NCBI GenBank assembly: GCA_031993545.1
Contig: DAMAHZ010000100.1
Coordinates: 1-10,413 of the forward strand
DNA: 10,413 nucleotides
Source of the DNA: UBA1535 sp002323775
Lineage (GTDB): Bacteria > Bacillota > Clostridia > Tissierellales > Sedimentibacteraceae
Direction: 5' to 3'
Both the position numbers and the translations under genes were made by a program. The notes beneath the pieces are model-generated. The model did not search any database. It was given only the letters and a program-made list of their open reading frames with translations, and was not told the DNA's origin. Each line of letters opens with the position of its first letter. Within the stretch, counting starts at the first letter, position 1. Positions 1 to 6,583 of the stretch are shown here, in pieces.

Positions 1-192
1 GCAATAATTCAAGGTAAAAAAGGGAGCTGGTGGTGGTGGCTTCGGTCGCCCGGACGTGATAATCTAAAAGCTGTGTATATCTTCGGTACTGACGGCAGTA
101 TAGGTGTCCATGGCAACAATATATTAAAAGCCAACATCATCGATGGCAAATGTACAGGCGGTGTTCGCCCTGCTTTGTGGTTAAAATTATAA
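1..192 (+). CDS. C-terminal end of a DUF6273-like protein (5' end outside window)
   Basis: Frame 1 is open from the window edge to a TAA at 190-192, giving 63 residues with no start codon in the window. The visible part has a tryptophan run followed by LRSPG (about residues 10-18), then a glycine-rich segment with VYIFGTDGSIGV, and closes with GGVRPALWLKL. The WWLRSPG and GVRPALWL pair is, from memory, the signature of the C-terminal DUF6273 domain. That domain is found in Clostridia, often at the end of secreted or surface proteins and in a fold thought to resemble C-type lectin or formylglycine-enzyme modules; the fold statement is inference. Function is unknown and the N-terminal architecture cannot be seen. 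The gene ends before a strong plus-strand terminator at 260-310. Confidence 0.8.
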   Translation, partial: AIIQGKKGSWWWWLRSPGRDNLKAVYIFGTDGSIGVHGNNILKANIIDGKCTGGVRPALWLKL

Positions 193-259
193 TTTTTATC
201 TGATGAGTAGGCAAAAAGAATAAACAATATTTTTCACATAAAAATTTATTATCAAACTC

Positions 260-310
260 AATAAGACAAGGCAATTCAAGCCTTGTCTTATTTATATTTA
301 TACTTTTTTT
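260..310 (+). terminator. Rho-independent terminator of the DUF6273-like gene
   Basis: A perfect 13-bp stem (260-272 with 280-292, core AAGACAAGGC/GCCTTGTCTT) encloses a 7-nt loop. It is followed on the plus strand by a T-rich stretch ending in an unbroken T run at 304-310. It lies 68 nt after the stop codon at 190-192. Confidence 0.85.
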
Positions 311-321
311 GAAAAAATAGC

Positions 322-360
322 AAAAAAGACAGAAGAAATATCTCTCTGTCTCAATTTTTT
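322..360. terminator. Bidirectional terminator between converging genes
   Basis: Stem AGACAGA (327-333) pairs with TCTGTCT (345-351) around an 11-nt loop. Six A precede it (322-327) and six T follow it (355-360), so either strand reads as a hairpin followed by a U tract. It lies downstream of the minus-strand miniprotein gene that stops at 390 and is a second stop for transcription from the left. Confidence 0.75.
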
Positions 361-389
361 CATTTAATATATCTTAAAGTTAAAGCTTA

Positions 390-578
390 TCAAAATAATT
401 TAAACAATGTACATCCTAATATTATAAATAAAAAGCCAAGTATAAAAAGCCATATTCGAAGCGGCAAAACTTGCACAACAATAATTGCACCTATAATGGC
501 TATAATTAAGCCTACCACCTCTGTAAACTTAATTTTTTGACATCCGCCACCGCATCGTTTAAATCCAAAAAATCCCAT
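390..578 (-). CDS. Small cysteine-containing two-helix membrane protein, 62 aa, family not recognised
   Basis: I do not recognise a named family. The ATG at 576-578 is preferred over one 24 nt upstream (600-602) because AAAGG lies 8 nt before it. The protein starts MGFFGFKRCGGGCQK, with a CGGGC cluster at residues 9-13 in a basic, glycine-rich N-terminus. Two hydrophobic segments follow (about residues 20-38 and 41-60), separated by a short turn (LPLRIW); a further cysteine lies in the second. The predicted topology is a membrane hairpin with the cysteine cluster probably cytoplasmic (inference from the basic residues). Small hydrophobic hairpin proteins of this look are common in Clostridia. 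The CxxxC pair could bind a metal or form a disulfide, but nothing here shows that. It stands alone between terminators. Confidence 0.65.
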   Translation of the reverse strand: MGFFGFKRCGGGCQKIKFTEVVGLIIAIIGAIIVVQVLPLRIWLFILGFLFIILGCTLFKLF

Positions 579-664
579 AGCAACACCCTTTCTACAGAGC
601 ATAAAATATACTCGCTATAAATAACTAAAAAGCAACTATTATATAATATTCAAAAGCACAAAAA

Positions 665-750
665 AAATGCTAAATCTTATGTAAATACTAATCTCAATCT
701 AAAATTTTATTCTATTTTAAGCTTGAGATTAGTATTCAAATTTAGCATTT
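665..750 (-). terminator. Long hairpin terminator after rsmE
   Basis: Two nested inverted repeats form one long hairpin. An outer 11-bp arm pairs 665-675 with 740-750 (AAATGCTAAAT/ATTTAGCATTT). An inner 14-bp arm pairs 684-697 with 723-736 (AATACTAATCTCAA and its complement). The arms are separated by an asymmetric internal loop (8 and 3 nt) and the top loop is 25 nt. On the minus strand it starts directly after the rsmE stop (752-754) and is followed by a T run (complement of 661-667), which fits an intrinsic terminator for the prmA-GNAT-rsmE transcript. It is longer than most such terminators, so a small palindromic repeat element reused as a terminator is possible. Confidence 0.7.
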
Positions 751-751
751 A

Positions 752-1504
752 TTAAGCATTCATTTCATCATGCTCATATAATATAATTGTTGAAGCTACA
801 AGACCTGCTGTTTCTGTTCTTAGTATTCTTTTTCCAAGTGTTACTATTTGAGCACCAGCTTCTTGAAATTTTTTAATTTCCTTTTCATCAAAGCCACCTT
901 CTGGACCTATTATTACATAATATTTGTTATTCTTATCAAAATTGTTTTTATTTAATGCCTCTTTCATTGTTTTACTTCCCTCTAATTCATAAGGGACAAT
1001 AATTTTTGCATTTTCATTTTTTAATCTGGCGATAAGCTCATTTACAGTTAAAATATCCTCTACTTCGGGAATTATGTTTCTTTTACTCTGCTTCGAGGAT
1101 TCGTGTGCTACTTTTCTCCACCTGTCGAGTTTTTTTAACTCTCTTGATTTATCATTTAACTTAACAACAGTACGCTCTGTAATAAGCGGTATAAAGCTTT
1201 TAACACCAAGCTCTACATTTTGTTGTATGATATCTTCCATTTTAGCTTGCTTTGGTAAGCCTTGACATAAAGTTATGTGAATATTTGCTTCATTGTTTTT
1301 ATCTGTCTTGATTTTTATTTTACACGCAATACTATCATTTTCAAAATTGATGATATTTGCAACATACTCACATTTATCTGTAACTATTGAAACCTCATCA
1401 CCAACTTTTGCTCTTAACGTATTTTTAAGGTGATTAACATCCGTACCTTCAATTTTAATTATATCACCAATTATTTTTTCTTCAGAACTAAAATATCTGA
1501 ACAT
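752..1504 (-). CDS. rsmE: 16S rRNA (uracil-1498-N3)-methyltransferase RsmE
   Basis: RsmE is a SPOUT-fold, SAM-dependent enzyme that methylates N3 of U1498 in 16S rRNA in assembled 30S subunits. The 250-residue length is normal for the family. The N-terminal part (about 1-70) is the PUA-like RNA-binding region. The C-terminal SPOUT domain carries the diagnostic motifs: RWRKVAHESSKQSKR around 128-142, GPEGGF at 200-205, and LGKRILRTETA at 223-233, which form the knotted SAM site. The ATG at 1502-1504 has an AAAGGA site 11 nt upstream. It is the last gene of a minus-strand unit, 75 nt after the GNAT gene and with prmA further upstream; prmA-rsmE linkage is typical of Firmicutes. It ends at the hairpin 665-750. 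Confidence 0.95.
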   Translation of the reverse strand: MFRYFSSEEKIIGDIIKIEGTDVNHLKNTLRAKVGDEVSIVTDKCEYVANIINFENDSIACKIKIKTDKNNEANIHITLCQGLPKQAKMEDIIQQNVELGVKSFIPLITERTVVKLNDKSRELKKLDRWRKVAHESSKQSKRNIIPEVEDILTVNELIARLKNENAKIIVPYELEGSKTMKEALNKNNFDKNNKYYVIIGPEGGFDEKEIKKFQEAGAQIVTLGKRILRTETAGLVASTIILYEHDEMNA

Positions 1505-1579
1505 TTTATTTATATTCCTTTCATTGTAGCTTTAAATTGTAATTTGACTTACTTTGTGCTTATTTTGTACAATTGAAAT

Positions 1580-2041
1580 CTAAAGTGTATAAACTTCCTC
1601 TCCGTACTCATTCATACCAACAAAACTAAACTTAAGTTTTTTCAATAAATTAATTGATGGAATGTTTTCAGGCAAAGCCGCTGCAAATATTTTATCGATT
1701 CCTTTTTCTTTTATCCACGCAATTATTCCGTTAACTGCCTCATAGGCATAGCCTCGTCTTGCGTATAATGGACTTATCGTATATCCAAACCATAATGAAT
1801 TAGTTTCCTGCTTTAAATATATATCACCAATCAAGCAACCACTATCTTTTAAAACTATGGCAAGCTGAACTCCCTCGTGCAATGCAGCATCTTTGAGCAA
1901 CGCTTTTTCATATTCCTGCTTTGTCAGCCCCTTAAATCCTTGATATCGCATCCAAACTTCATCGTTCCTATACGACATGAATTCATCAATATCTTTTTCC
2001 TCAAAATTACGAATTAGGCATCTGTCTGTCTCTATTAACAC
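1580..2041 (-). CDS. GNAT-family N-acetyltransferase (RimJ/RimL-like)
   Basis: This 153-residue protein has the layout of the Acetyltransf_3 branch of GNAT enzymes, which move an acetyl group from acetyl-CoA to an amine on a protein N-terminus or small molecule. It opens with TDRCLIRNFEEKDIDEFMSY, the usual first strand and helix. The acetyl-CoA-binding loop is ARRGYAYEA at about 94-102, a slightly relaxed Q/RxxGxG/A. The ENIPSINLLKKLKF segment at about 125-138 matches the usual N-x-x-S-x-x-x-x-x-K-x-G/F motif. The start is GTG (2039-2041): GAGG lies 8 nt upstream, and the nearby ATG at 2046-2048 is out of frame. It begins 24 nt after the prmA stop, so it is almost certainly co-transcribed. 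The substrate cannot be told; a ribosome-related one is only suggested by its neighbours. Confidence 0.88.
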   Translation of the reverse strand: MLIETDRCLIRNFEEKDIDEFMSYRNDEVWMRYQGFKGLTKQEYEKALLKDAALHEGVQLAIVLKDSGCLIGDIYLKQETNSLWFGYTISPLYARRGYAYEAVNGIIAWIKEKGIDKIFAAALPENIPSINLLKKLKFSFVGMNEYGEEVYTL

Positions 2042-2065
2042 TTTGCATACCTCACATTATAATAT

Positions 2066-3037
2066 TTACTTTAAAACAGCAGTAATTGACACCCAATCTT
2101 CCTTTTGAATTGTTTCTTTTATTTCAAACCCAAGGTTTATAAGAGTATCCTTTACTTGGTCAACGTACTTTTCAATAATACCTGATGTAATTAAAATCCC
2201 GCCCTGCTTTAAAAATTTAGGGAAACAATCGCTCATTTCAATAATTATATCAGCTATTATATTAACTACTATCATATCGTATTTATTAAATCCTATAGCA
2301 TCTTGCAATCTCTCATCTTCAATTACATTTCCACAATATGCTAAAAATTTATCTTCACGAATATTATTAACTAAAGCATTTTCTTTAGCAATTCTGACTG
2401 CATTTTCATCTATATCTACACCAACAACATGCTTAGCACCAAGAAGTATTGAAGCTATCGACAAAATACCACTTCCACAGCCCATATCCAAGACTTCCAT
2501 TTTATTTTTTATATATTTTTCTATCTGCTCTATACAAAGCTGAGTAGTATGGTGCTGACCAGTTCCAAAGCTTGCACCAGGGTCAATCTCCAGTACAATT
2601 CTATCCCCTTTATCTTCAACACTTTCCCAAGTTGGTTTAACAAGTATTTTTTCACCAACCTCAAAAGGCTTAAAAAACTGCTTCCAGTTATTTGCCCAAT
2701 CTTCATCATCAACTATATTAACAGTTATATTAAGACTTCCTAAGTCAATATCTATATCGTCATTTTTTAAATTATTTAACTCATCCTTAAGAGCGTTTAA
2801 CTCCTGCTCGCCCTGTTCATTATCTCCAAGATATATCTTCATTCTTGTAGCACAGTCCTTCATACTATTAAGGCTTTCATCATAATAATCCCAGCTCATA
2901 GTATCAGCAGTCAAAAACTCCTCAAAAACACTGGCATCCTCTATAACAACCTCTGCTATATCAAGCTTAATAAGCACAGCATTTAAAAGCTCTATACCCT
3001 CGGTAGTAGTTTCTATAATCACTTCTTTAAATTTCAT
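2066..3037 (-). CDS. prmA: Ribosomal protein L11 methyltransferase PrmA
   Basis: PrmA trimethylates lysines and the N-terminus of ribosomal protein L11 using SAM. The 323 residues fit the longer Firmicutes form. An N-terminal L11-recognition domain with an acidic insertion (about 1-115) is followed by the Rossmann methyltransferase domain. Visible motifs are EIDPGASFGTGQHHTT (150-165), the family hallmark; the SAM-binding VLDMGCGSGIL (182-192); the acidic strand end VVGVDID (204-210); and VVNIIADI (257-264), matching the usual NIL/A motif. The ATG at 3035-3037 is in the family position, although the site before it is weak (AUAGG about 11 nt away, AGGTG further up). It heads the prmA-GNAT-rsmE unit and has its own strong promoter and a structured leader of about 110 nt. 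Confidence 0.95.
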   Translation of the reverse strand: MKFKEVIIETTTEGIELLNAVLIKLDIAEVVIEDASVFEEFLTADTMSWDYYDESLNSMKDCATRMKIYLGDNEQGEQELNALKDELNNLKNDDIDIDLGSLNITVNIVDDEDWANNWKQFFKPFEVGEKILVKPTWESVEDKGDRIVLEIDPGASFGTGQHHTTQLCIEQIEKYIKNKMEVLDMGCGSGILSIASILLGAKHVVGVDIDENAVRIAKENALVNNIREDKFLAYCGNVIEDERLQDAIGFNKYDMIVVNIIADIIIEMSDCFPKFLKQGGILITSGIIEKYVDQVKDTLINLGFEIKETIQKEDWVSITAVLK

Positions 3038-3150
3038 AATAAATATGCCTATGCACCTATTTTCACAAGACCAATGAGGAATCGCTCGGTGCGTATCCTT
3101 TCATCATTTAAAATTCTTCTTACATCATCTAATCAATCAAACATATAGCA
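3038..3150 (-). promoter_or_regulatory. Structured 5' leader of prmA
   Basis: The stretch from the predicted transcription start (about 3147) to the prmA ATG is some 110 nt and has no open frame of note. In RNA sense it can fold a hairpin: 3102-3104 with 3074-3076, 3096-3099 with 3077-3080 (AGGA/UCCU) and 3091-3093 with 3083-3085 (CGC/GCG), with a 5-nt loop and a 2x2 internal loop. A competing pairing is possible between GCACC (complement of 3088-3092) and GGUGC (complement of 3053-3057), which covers the AGGUG nearest the start codon. No known riboswitch or L11-type autoregulatory motif is recognised. Confidence 0.35.
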
Positions 3151-3153
3151 TTA

Positions 3154-3182
3154 AATATATATCAATATGCTTATTTTGTCAA
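3154..3182 (-). promoter_or_regulatory. Sigma-A-type promoter of prmA
   Basis: On the minus strand, TTGACA (3177-3182) is followed by exactly 17 nt and TATATT (3154-3159). It lies between the recQ stop and prmA, so the prmA unit does not depend on read-through from recQ. Confidence 0.8.
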
Positions 3183-3217
3183 GATAAGAGAATAATTCAA
3201 GTATCACATAAAGTTTT

Positions 3218-5437
3218 TTAGTAAAAATTATCTATAATAAATTTCTGAGCATTTTTATTAAAGAGATTCATATAATATGTTTGCTCTTTAAAATTCTTTT
3301 TTTCTACGATTATTATTCCTAGTTCTTCTCCCTTTGGTGTTGGCGATTTTCTTTTATTTTCATCTTCTTCAATTACTTCAAGATATCCTTTTTCTACAAG
3401 CCAATTATTTAACTTAATTGCAGTGATTTTTTCACCCTGCTGCATAATTACAACATTAATTTGGTCTGCAATTGCGCTTATAGTCACAGGTTCTTCAAAA
3501 ACTTTAATTTCATTAATATCAGATTTATTATTGTCATCCTGTTTACGTTCTATATTATCTAATTCTTTGCTCGTTATTATTTGCAAAAACTTTGCCCCAT
3601 AGCGTTCAAGCTTTTGCTTTCCTACACCTGAAACCTCTAACAGTTCTTCCTCTGTTTTCGGCATTTTTACGCACATATCAATTAATGTGCTATCATGAAA
3701 TATAACAAAAGCAGGCACGTTCTGTTCCGAGGCGAGCGAAAATCTTAATTCCTTTAGCTTTGACAAAAGATTAGAGTCAACGCTGTGTAAATCAAATGTT
3801 TTTTTGCCTTTTGCCTCTTTTCTCTTACCTTTTGATTTAGAAGAAATTTCTTTATCAACAGAAGTATTTCCAGATGTAGTTTTGTAGGACTTTACCATTT
3901 TCATATTGATAGATTCTTTTTCTTTTAAAAATTTTCCTGCATATTTATCAAGCTTTAGTATAGGAAATTCATCATTTGTTGTATACAAGTAGTTATTAAA
4001 TATAAGATGATTTATTACTTCTTTTGTGAAAGCTTCAGTTTCTGACATAATATTATAGGTTGATACTTTATCAAGCCTCATGTTAAGTATTCTTTTGTTT
4101 TTACTCCCACGCAATATATCAACTATCATATTTATACCGAAGCGTTCTTTTGTTTTTATGATACAAGAAATAATTTTTTGCGCTGAAACAGTAATATCTA
4201 CATCCTCAAACTCCGTTTTACAATTACTGCAATTACCACAATCGTCTTTTAGCTCCTCACCAAAGTAATTTAAAATATATTGTCTAAGGCATGTGTTCGT
4301 GTGACAATAGCTAGACATGATTTTAAGTCTTTCTCTATCTCTTGCTTTCAATTCTCTTTCAACTTCTATACTCTCATAATTTCTATCCTTAGAATTTTCT
4401 ATCATATACAAATTAGTTCTTATGTCTTGTCCATTATACAATAATAAGCAATGAGCCTCACTTCCATCACGTCCAGCCCTGCCTGCTTCTTGATAATAGC
4501 TTTCCAAATCCTTTGGCATGTTAAAATGAACTACAAATGAAACATTTGATTTATCTATCCCCATACCAAAGGCATTAGTTGCAACCATAATTTTGCTACG
4601 GTCATATATAAAATCCTCTTGATTTTCCTTTCGTTCCTTATCAGACAATCCAGCATGATACCTTGTAGCTTTATATGATTTATCATTCAGATAATCACAT
4701 ACTTTTTCAACATTATCTCTTGTAGAGCAATAAATTATGCCTGATTCTTCTTTTCTATCCATCAAAAAATCATCAAGAGCATTATATCTGTCATCCGGCT
4801 TTTGCACTTCAAAATACAGATTGCTTCTATCAAAGCCTGTAACCAATACATATGGATTTTGTAAATTCAGTATGTTAATTATATCCTCTTTAACAAGTGA
4901 TGTAGCAGTTGCCGTAAAAGCTGAAATAATCGGTTTTGTTGGTAATTTCCCAATAAAATCAATTATTTGCATATAGCTTGGTCTAAAATCCTGTCCCCAC
5001 TGTGATATACAATGAGCCTCATCAATCGTAATCATAGAAACCTTTAATTTTTTTAGCGTTTCCAAAAATCCATTTACAAGCAGTCTTTCCGGTGCAACAT
5101 ATATGATTTTATACACACCATTTCTTATATTATCAAGTACTGTAAAGTATTGCTTTTCAGTAAGTGAACTGTTTAAATATGCTGCTTTTATACCTATCTG
5201 TGTAAGCGAGTTGACCTGGTCCTTCATAAGAGAAATAAGAGGTGAAATCACTATTGTTATCCCATCCAATATCATAGCTGGAATTTGAAAGCATATTGAT
5301 TTTCCAGCACCGGTTGGCATTATACCAACGACATCCCTTTCCGATAGAATGTTATCGATAATTTTATCCTGACCAGGACGCAGGCTATCATATCCAAAAT
5401 ATTCCTTTAATATTCCCTTTGCTTTTTCTAAATTCAT
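3218..5437 (-). CDS. recQ: ATP-dependent DNA helicase RecQ with extra C-terminal domain
   Basis: RecQ is a 3'-5' DNA helicase that unwinds forks and recombination intermediates. Motifs in order: motif 0 LRPGQ (19-23), Walker A MPTGAGKS with K46 (40-47), DEAH (139-142), AFTATAT (173-179), and motif VI QEAGRAGRDG (316-325). The zinc ligands are C383, C400, C403 and C406 with the classic C-x16-C-x2-C-x2-C spacing. A winged-helix RQC region (about 412-510), a basic linker (515-548), and an HRDC domain (about 553-625, with LLEVSGVGKQKLERYG) follow. Residues about 645-735 add a winged-helix-like segment (ITAIKLNNWLVEKGYLEVIE, then a TPKGEELGI turn), making the protein about 130 residues longer than E. 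coli RecQ. All catalytic residues look intact. The ATG at 5435-5437 has only a weak AAGAA site, but the homologous N-terminus starts here. Confidence 0.95.
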   Translation of the reverse strand: MNLEKAKGILKEYFGYDSLRPGQDKIIDNILSERDVVGIMPTGAGKSICFQIPAMILDGITIVISPLISLMKDQVNSLTQIGIKAAYLNSSLTEKQYFTVLDNIRNGVYKIIYVAPERLLVNGFLETLKKLKVSMITIDEAHCISQWGQDFRPSYMQIIDFIGKLPTKPIISAFTATATSLVKEDIINILNLQNPYVLVTGFDRSNLYFEVQKPDDRYNALDDFLMDRKEESGIIYCSTRDNVEKVCDYLNDKSYKATRYHAGLSDKERKENQEDFIYDRSKIMVATNAFGMGIDKSNVSFVVHFNMPKDLESYYQEAGRAGRDGSEAHCLLLYNGQDIRTNLYMIENSKDRNYESIEVERELKARDRERLKIMSSYCHTNTCLRQYILNYFGEELKDDCGNCSNCKTEFEDVDITVSAQKIISCIIKTKERFGINMIVDILRGSKNKRILNMRLDKVSTYNIMSETEAFTKEVINHLIFNNYLYTTNDEFPILKLDKYAGKFLKEKESINMKMVKSYKTTSGNTSVDKEISSKSKGKRKEAKGKKTFDLHSVDSNLLSKLKELRFSLASEQNVPAFVIFHDSTLIDMCVKMPKTEEELLEVSGVGKQKLERYGAKFLQIITSKELDNIERKQDDNNKSDINEIKVFEEPVTISAIADQINVVIMQQGEKITAIKLNNWLVEKGYLEVIEEDENKRKSPTPKGEELGIIIVEKKNFKEQTYYMNLFNKNAQKFIIDNFY

Positions 5438-5498
5438 ATTTTATTCTTATGTACCCCCATTTTATTTAATCTTGTGTTATTTTATTGATAGTATCTTA

Positions 5499-5903
5499 TT
5501 ATTTTAAATTGCTAAAATTCTGTTTTAAAGGTTTTCCACTTTCATCAAAGTTACGTTTTAAAGCAGCTTCTACCGGAAAAATAGATGCAATGAGAACTAT
5601 TACTTGAATTCCCATAATAACAAGCACAAAATTACCCACATAATCTATACCCTTGCCATAAGAAAACAGCATTACTATAACTATAATTGGAGTCATAATA
5701 AACCCTATTATCTTCCAAAGCTTGCCAACACATTTATGAGCAAATTGCCATGTTTCCTGACTTTTCATAGAACGTGTAGTTCGATATCCAAAAGCATAAT
5801 TAATTTTTTGTGGTGCATTCTTACTAAAATACATTCCAAATCCAATCATAATAATAGGAATCATCAATTCCATTATCAACATAAAAATCCAAAAACCAAT
5901 CAT
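5499..5903 (-). CDS. SdpI-family integral membrane protein
   Basis: The start is the ATG at 5901-5903, because a perfect GGAGG lies 8 nt upstream; a TTG at 5916-5918 overlaps that ribosome site and is rejected. The 134-residue protein has a first transmembrane helix at about 3-25 and a conserved loop INYAFGYRTTRSMKSQETW at 34-52. That loop matches the N-x-x-x-G-x-R-T...W signature of the SdpI family (PF13630). Two more helices lie at about 64-85 and 89-110, and the tail contains FPVEAALKRNFDESGKP, also typical. The founding member, B. subtilis SdpI, is the membrane immunity protein and signal transducer for the SdpC toxin; most relatives are uncharacterised. No toxin gene is visible here. It is divergent from the BlaI-type repressor gene, with recQ 61 nt downstream. 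Confidence 0.82.
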   Translation of the reverse strand: MIGFWIFMLIMELMIPIIMIGFGMYFSKNAPQKINYAFGYRTTRSMKSQETWQFAHKCVGKLWKIIGFIMTPIIVIVMLFSYGKGIDYVGNFVLVIMGIQVIVLIASIFPVEAALKRNFDESGKPLKQNFSNLK

Positions 5904-6112
5904 AAAAATCTCCTCCAAAAATTCCTAAATTTAATATTAGTTATATATCAACTTAATTAGTAACTTAAAAAATTGTATCATATTTTTAGCCATATCTCAA
6001 TACTATTTTTACTCTGCTTTGCATATGTGATTTTGAGTCAGTTTGCTATGAAATGAAATCTTCTTACTGTCTATTTTTTTCTACAACTGTCGAAAATATC
6101 TTTTAAAAAAGC
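5904..6112. other. Divergent intergenic region between the SdpI-like gene and blaI
   Basis: This AT-rich region contains no open frame I would call. It holds the GGAGGAG site of the SdpI-like gene (5910-5916 on the minus strand) and, at 6082-6091, the first of three BlaI-type dyads. I cannot assign a convincing promoter to the SdpI-like gene; a weak TTAAGT-17-TATAAC is the best minus-strand pair upstream of it. Confidence 0.4.
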
Positions 6113-6160
6113 TTGACATTAATTTAAGACAGATGTAGAATATAATTATAGGCAATTGTC
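6082..6160. promoter_or_regulatory. Three BlaI/MecI-type operator-like dyads
   Basis: BlaI/MecI/CopY repressors bind dyads of the type TACAnnTGTA. Three degenerate copies are seen: TACAACTGTC (6082-6091), GACAGATGTA (6128-6137, over the -10 region) and GGCAATTGTC (6151-6160, just downstream of the predicted start of transcription). Their centres are 46 and 23 bp apart. The outer two also belong to a direct repeat, CAACTGTCGAA and CAATTGTCGAA. Binding is inferred, not shown. Confidence 0.55.
6113..6141 (+). promoter_or_regulatory. Sigma-A-type promoter of the blaI-like gene
   Basis: TTGACA (6113-6118), a 17-nt spacer and TAGAAT (6136-6141) make a near-consensus promoter 64 nt before the start codon. 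A dyad resembling BlaI/MecI operators overlaps the end of the spacer and the -10 box, so autorepression is likely. Confidence 0.85.
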
Positions 6161-6204
6161 GAATATTAATTAAAGCTTAGTATTGAAAGTAAGGAGTTGA
6201 TATT

Positions 6205-6582
6205 ATGAATAAAATTAAAAAGCTTCCAGATGCAGAATTTGACATCATGAAAGTAGTATGGGAAAATGAACCTCCTATTACAACGAATGTCATTATGCAG
6301 CAACTCGGAAGCAAAAAAGAGTGGAAAGCACAAACAGTCATTTCTCTTATGCTGAGACTTGTGGAGCGTGGTTTCATTCGAACTGAAAAAATTGGAAAAG
6401 AACGTACATATTTTCCACTTATCAGCAAGGAGGAATATTTGAAGTTTGAAACGGGCGACTTTATGGCACGTTTTCACGAAAACTCCTTTGCCAGTTTGGT
6501 CGCAACCTTATATGACGGAAAAAAGATAAAGGATAGCGACCTTGACCAACTGACAAAGTGGCTAGAAGAAAGAAAGGATTAG
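6205..6582 (+). CDS. blaI: BlaI/MecI-family transcriptional repressor
   Basis: The 125-residue length is standard for BlaI/MecI proteins: dimeric winged-helix repressors that are normally cleaved when a BlaR1/MecR1 sensor protease detects beta-lactam or other envelope signals. The N-terminus KIKKLPDAEFDIMKVVWE is the typical first helix. The recognition helix region is KEWKAQTVISLMLRLVERGF (38-57), followed by the wing EKIGKERTYFPLISKEEY. The C-terminal half is helical and should form the dimer and cleavage region. AAGGAG lies 8 nt before the ATG at 6205-6207. It is divergent from the SdpI-like gene and convergent with the D,D-carboxypeptidase gene (37 nt between stops). No BlaR1-type gene follows. 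Targets are probably its own promoter and perhaps the SdpI-like gene (inference). Confidence 0.92.
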   Translation: MNKIKKLPDAEFDIMKVVWENEPPITTNVIMQQLGSKKEWKAQTVISLMLRLVERGFIRTEKIGKERTYFPLISKEEYLKFETGDFMARFHENSFASLVATLYDGKKIKDSDLDQLTKWLEERKD

Positions 6583-6583
6583 T

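Noticed and set aside
1..192. Variable region of a diversity-generating retroelement, because the end resembles lectin-fold variable proteins
   Set aside because: No template repeat, reverse transcriptase or accessory gene is visible in the window, and no near-duplicate of this segment was found.
665..750. Miniature transposable element (MITE)
   Set aside because: No flanking target duplication is seen and only one copy is in the window; its place after rsmE and the U tract fit a terminator better.
5916..5918. TTG as the start of the SdpI-like protein
   Set aside because: It overlaps the GGAGG ribosome site that serves the ATG at 5901-5903.
5604..5960. Plus-strand frame of about 118 codons over the SdpI-like gene
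   Set aside because: It is an antisense shadow of the conserved SdpI frame, with a low-complexity N/H/K-rich product and no ribosome site.
6166..6477. Open frames on the minus strand across blaI
   Set aside because: They lie antisense to a clear BlaI gene, have no ribosome sites and show no recognisable protein features; blaI explains the region.
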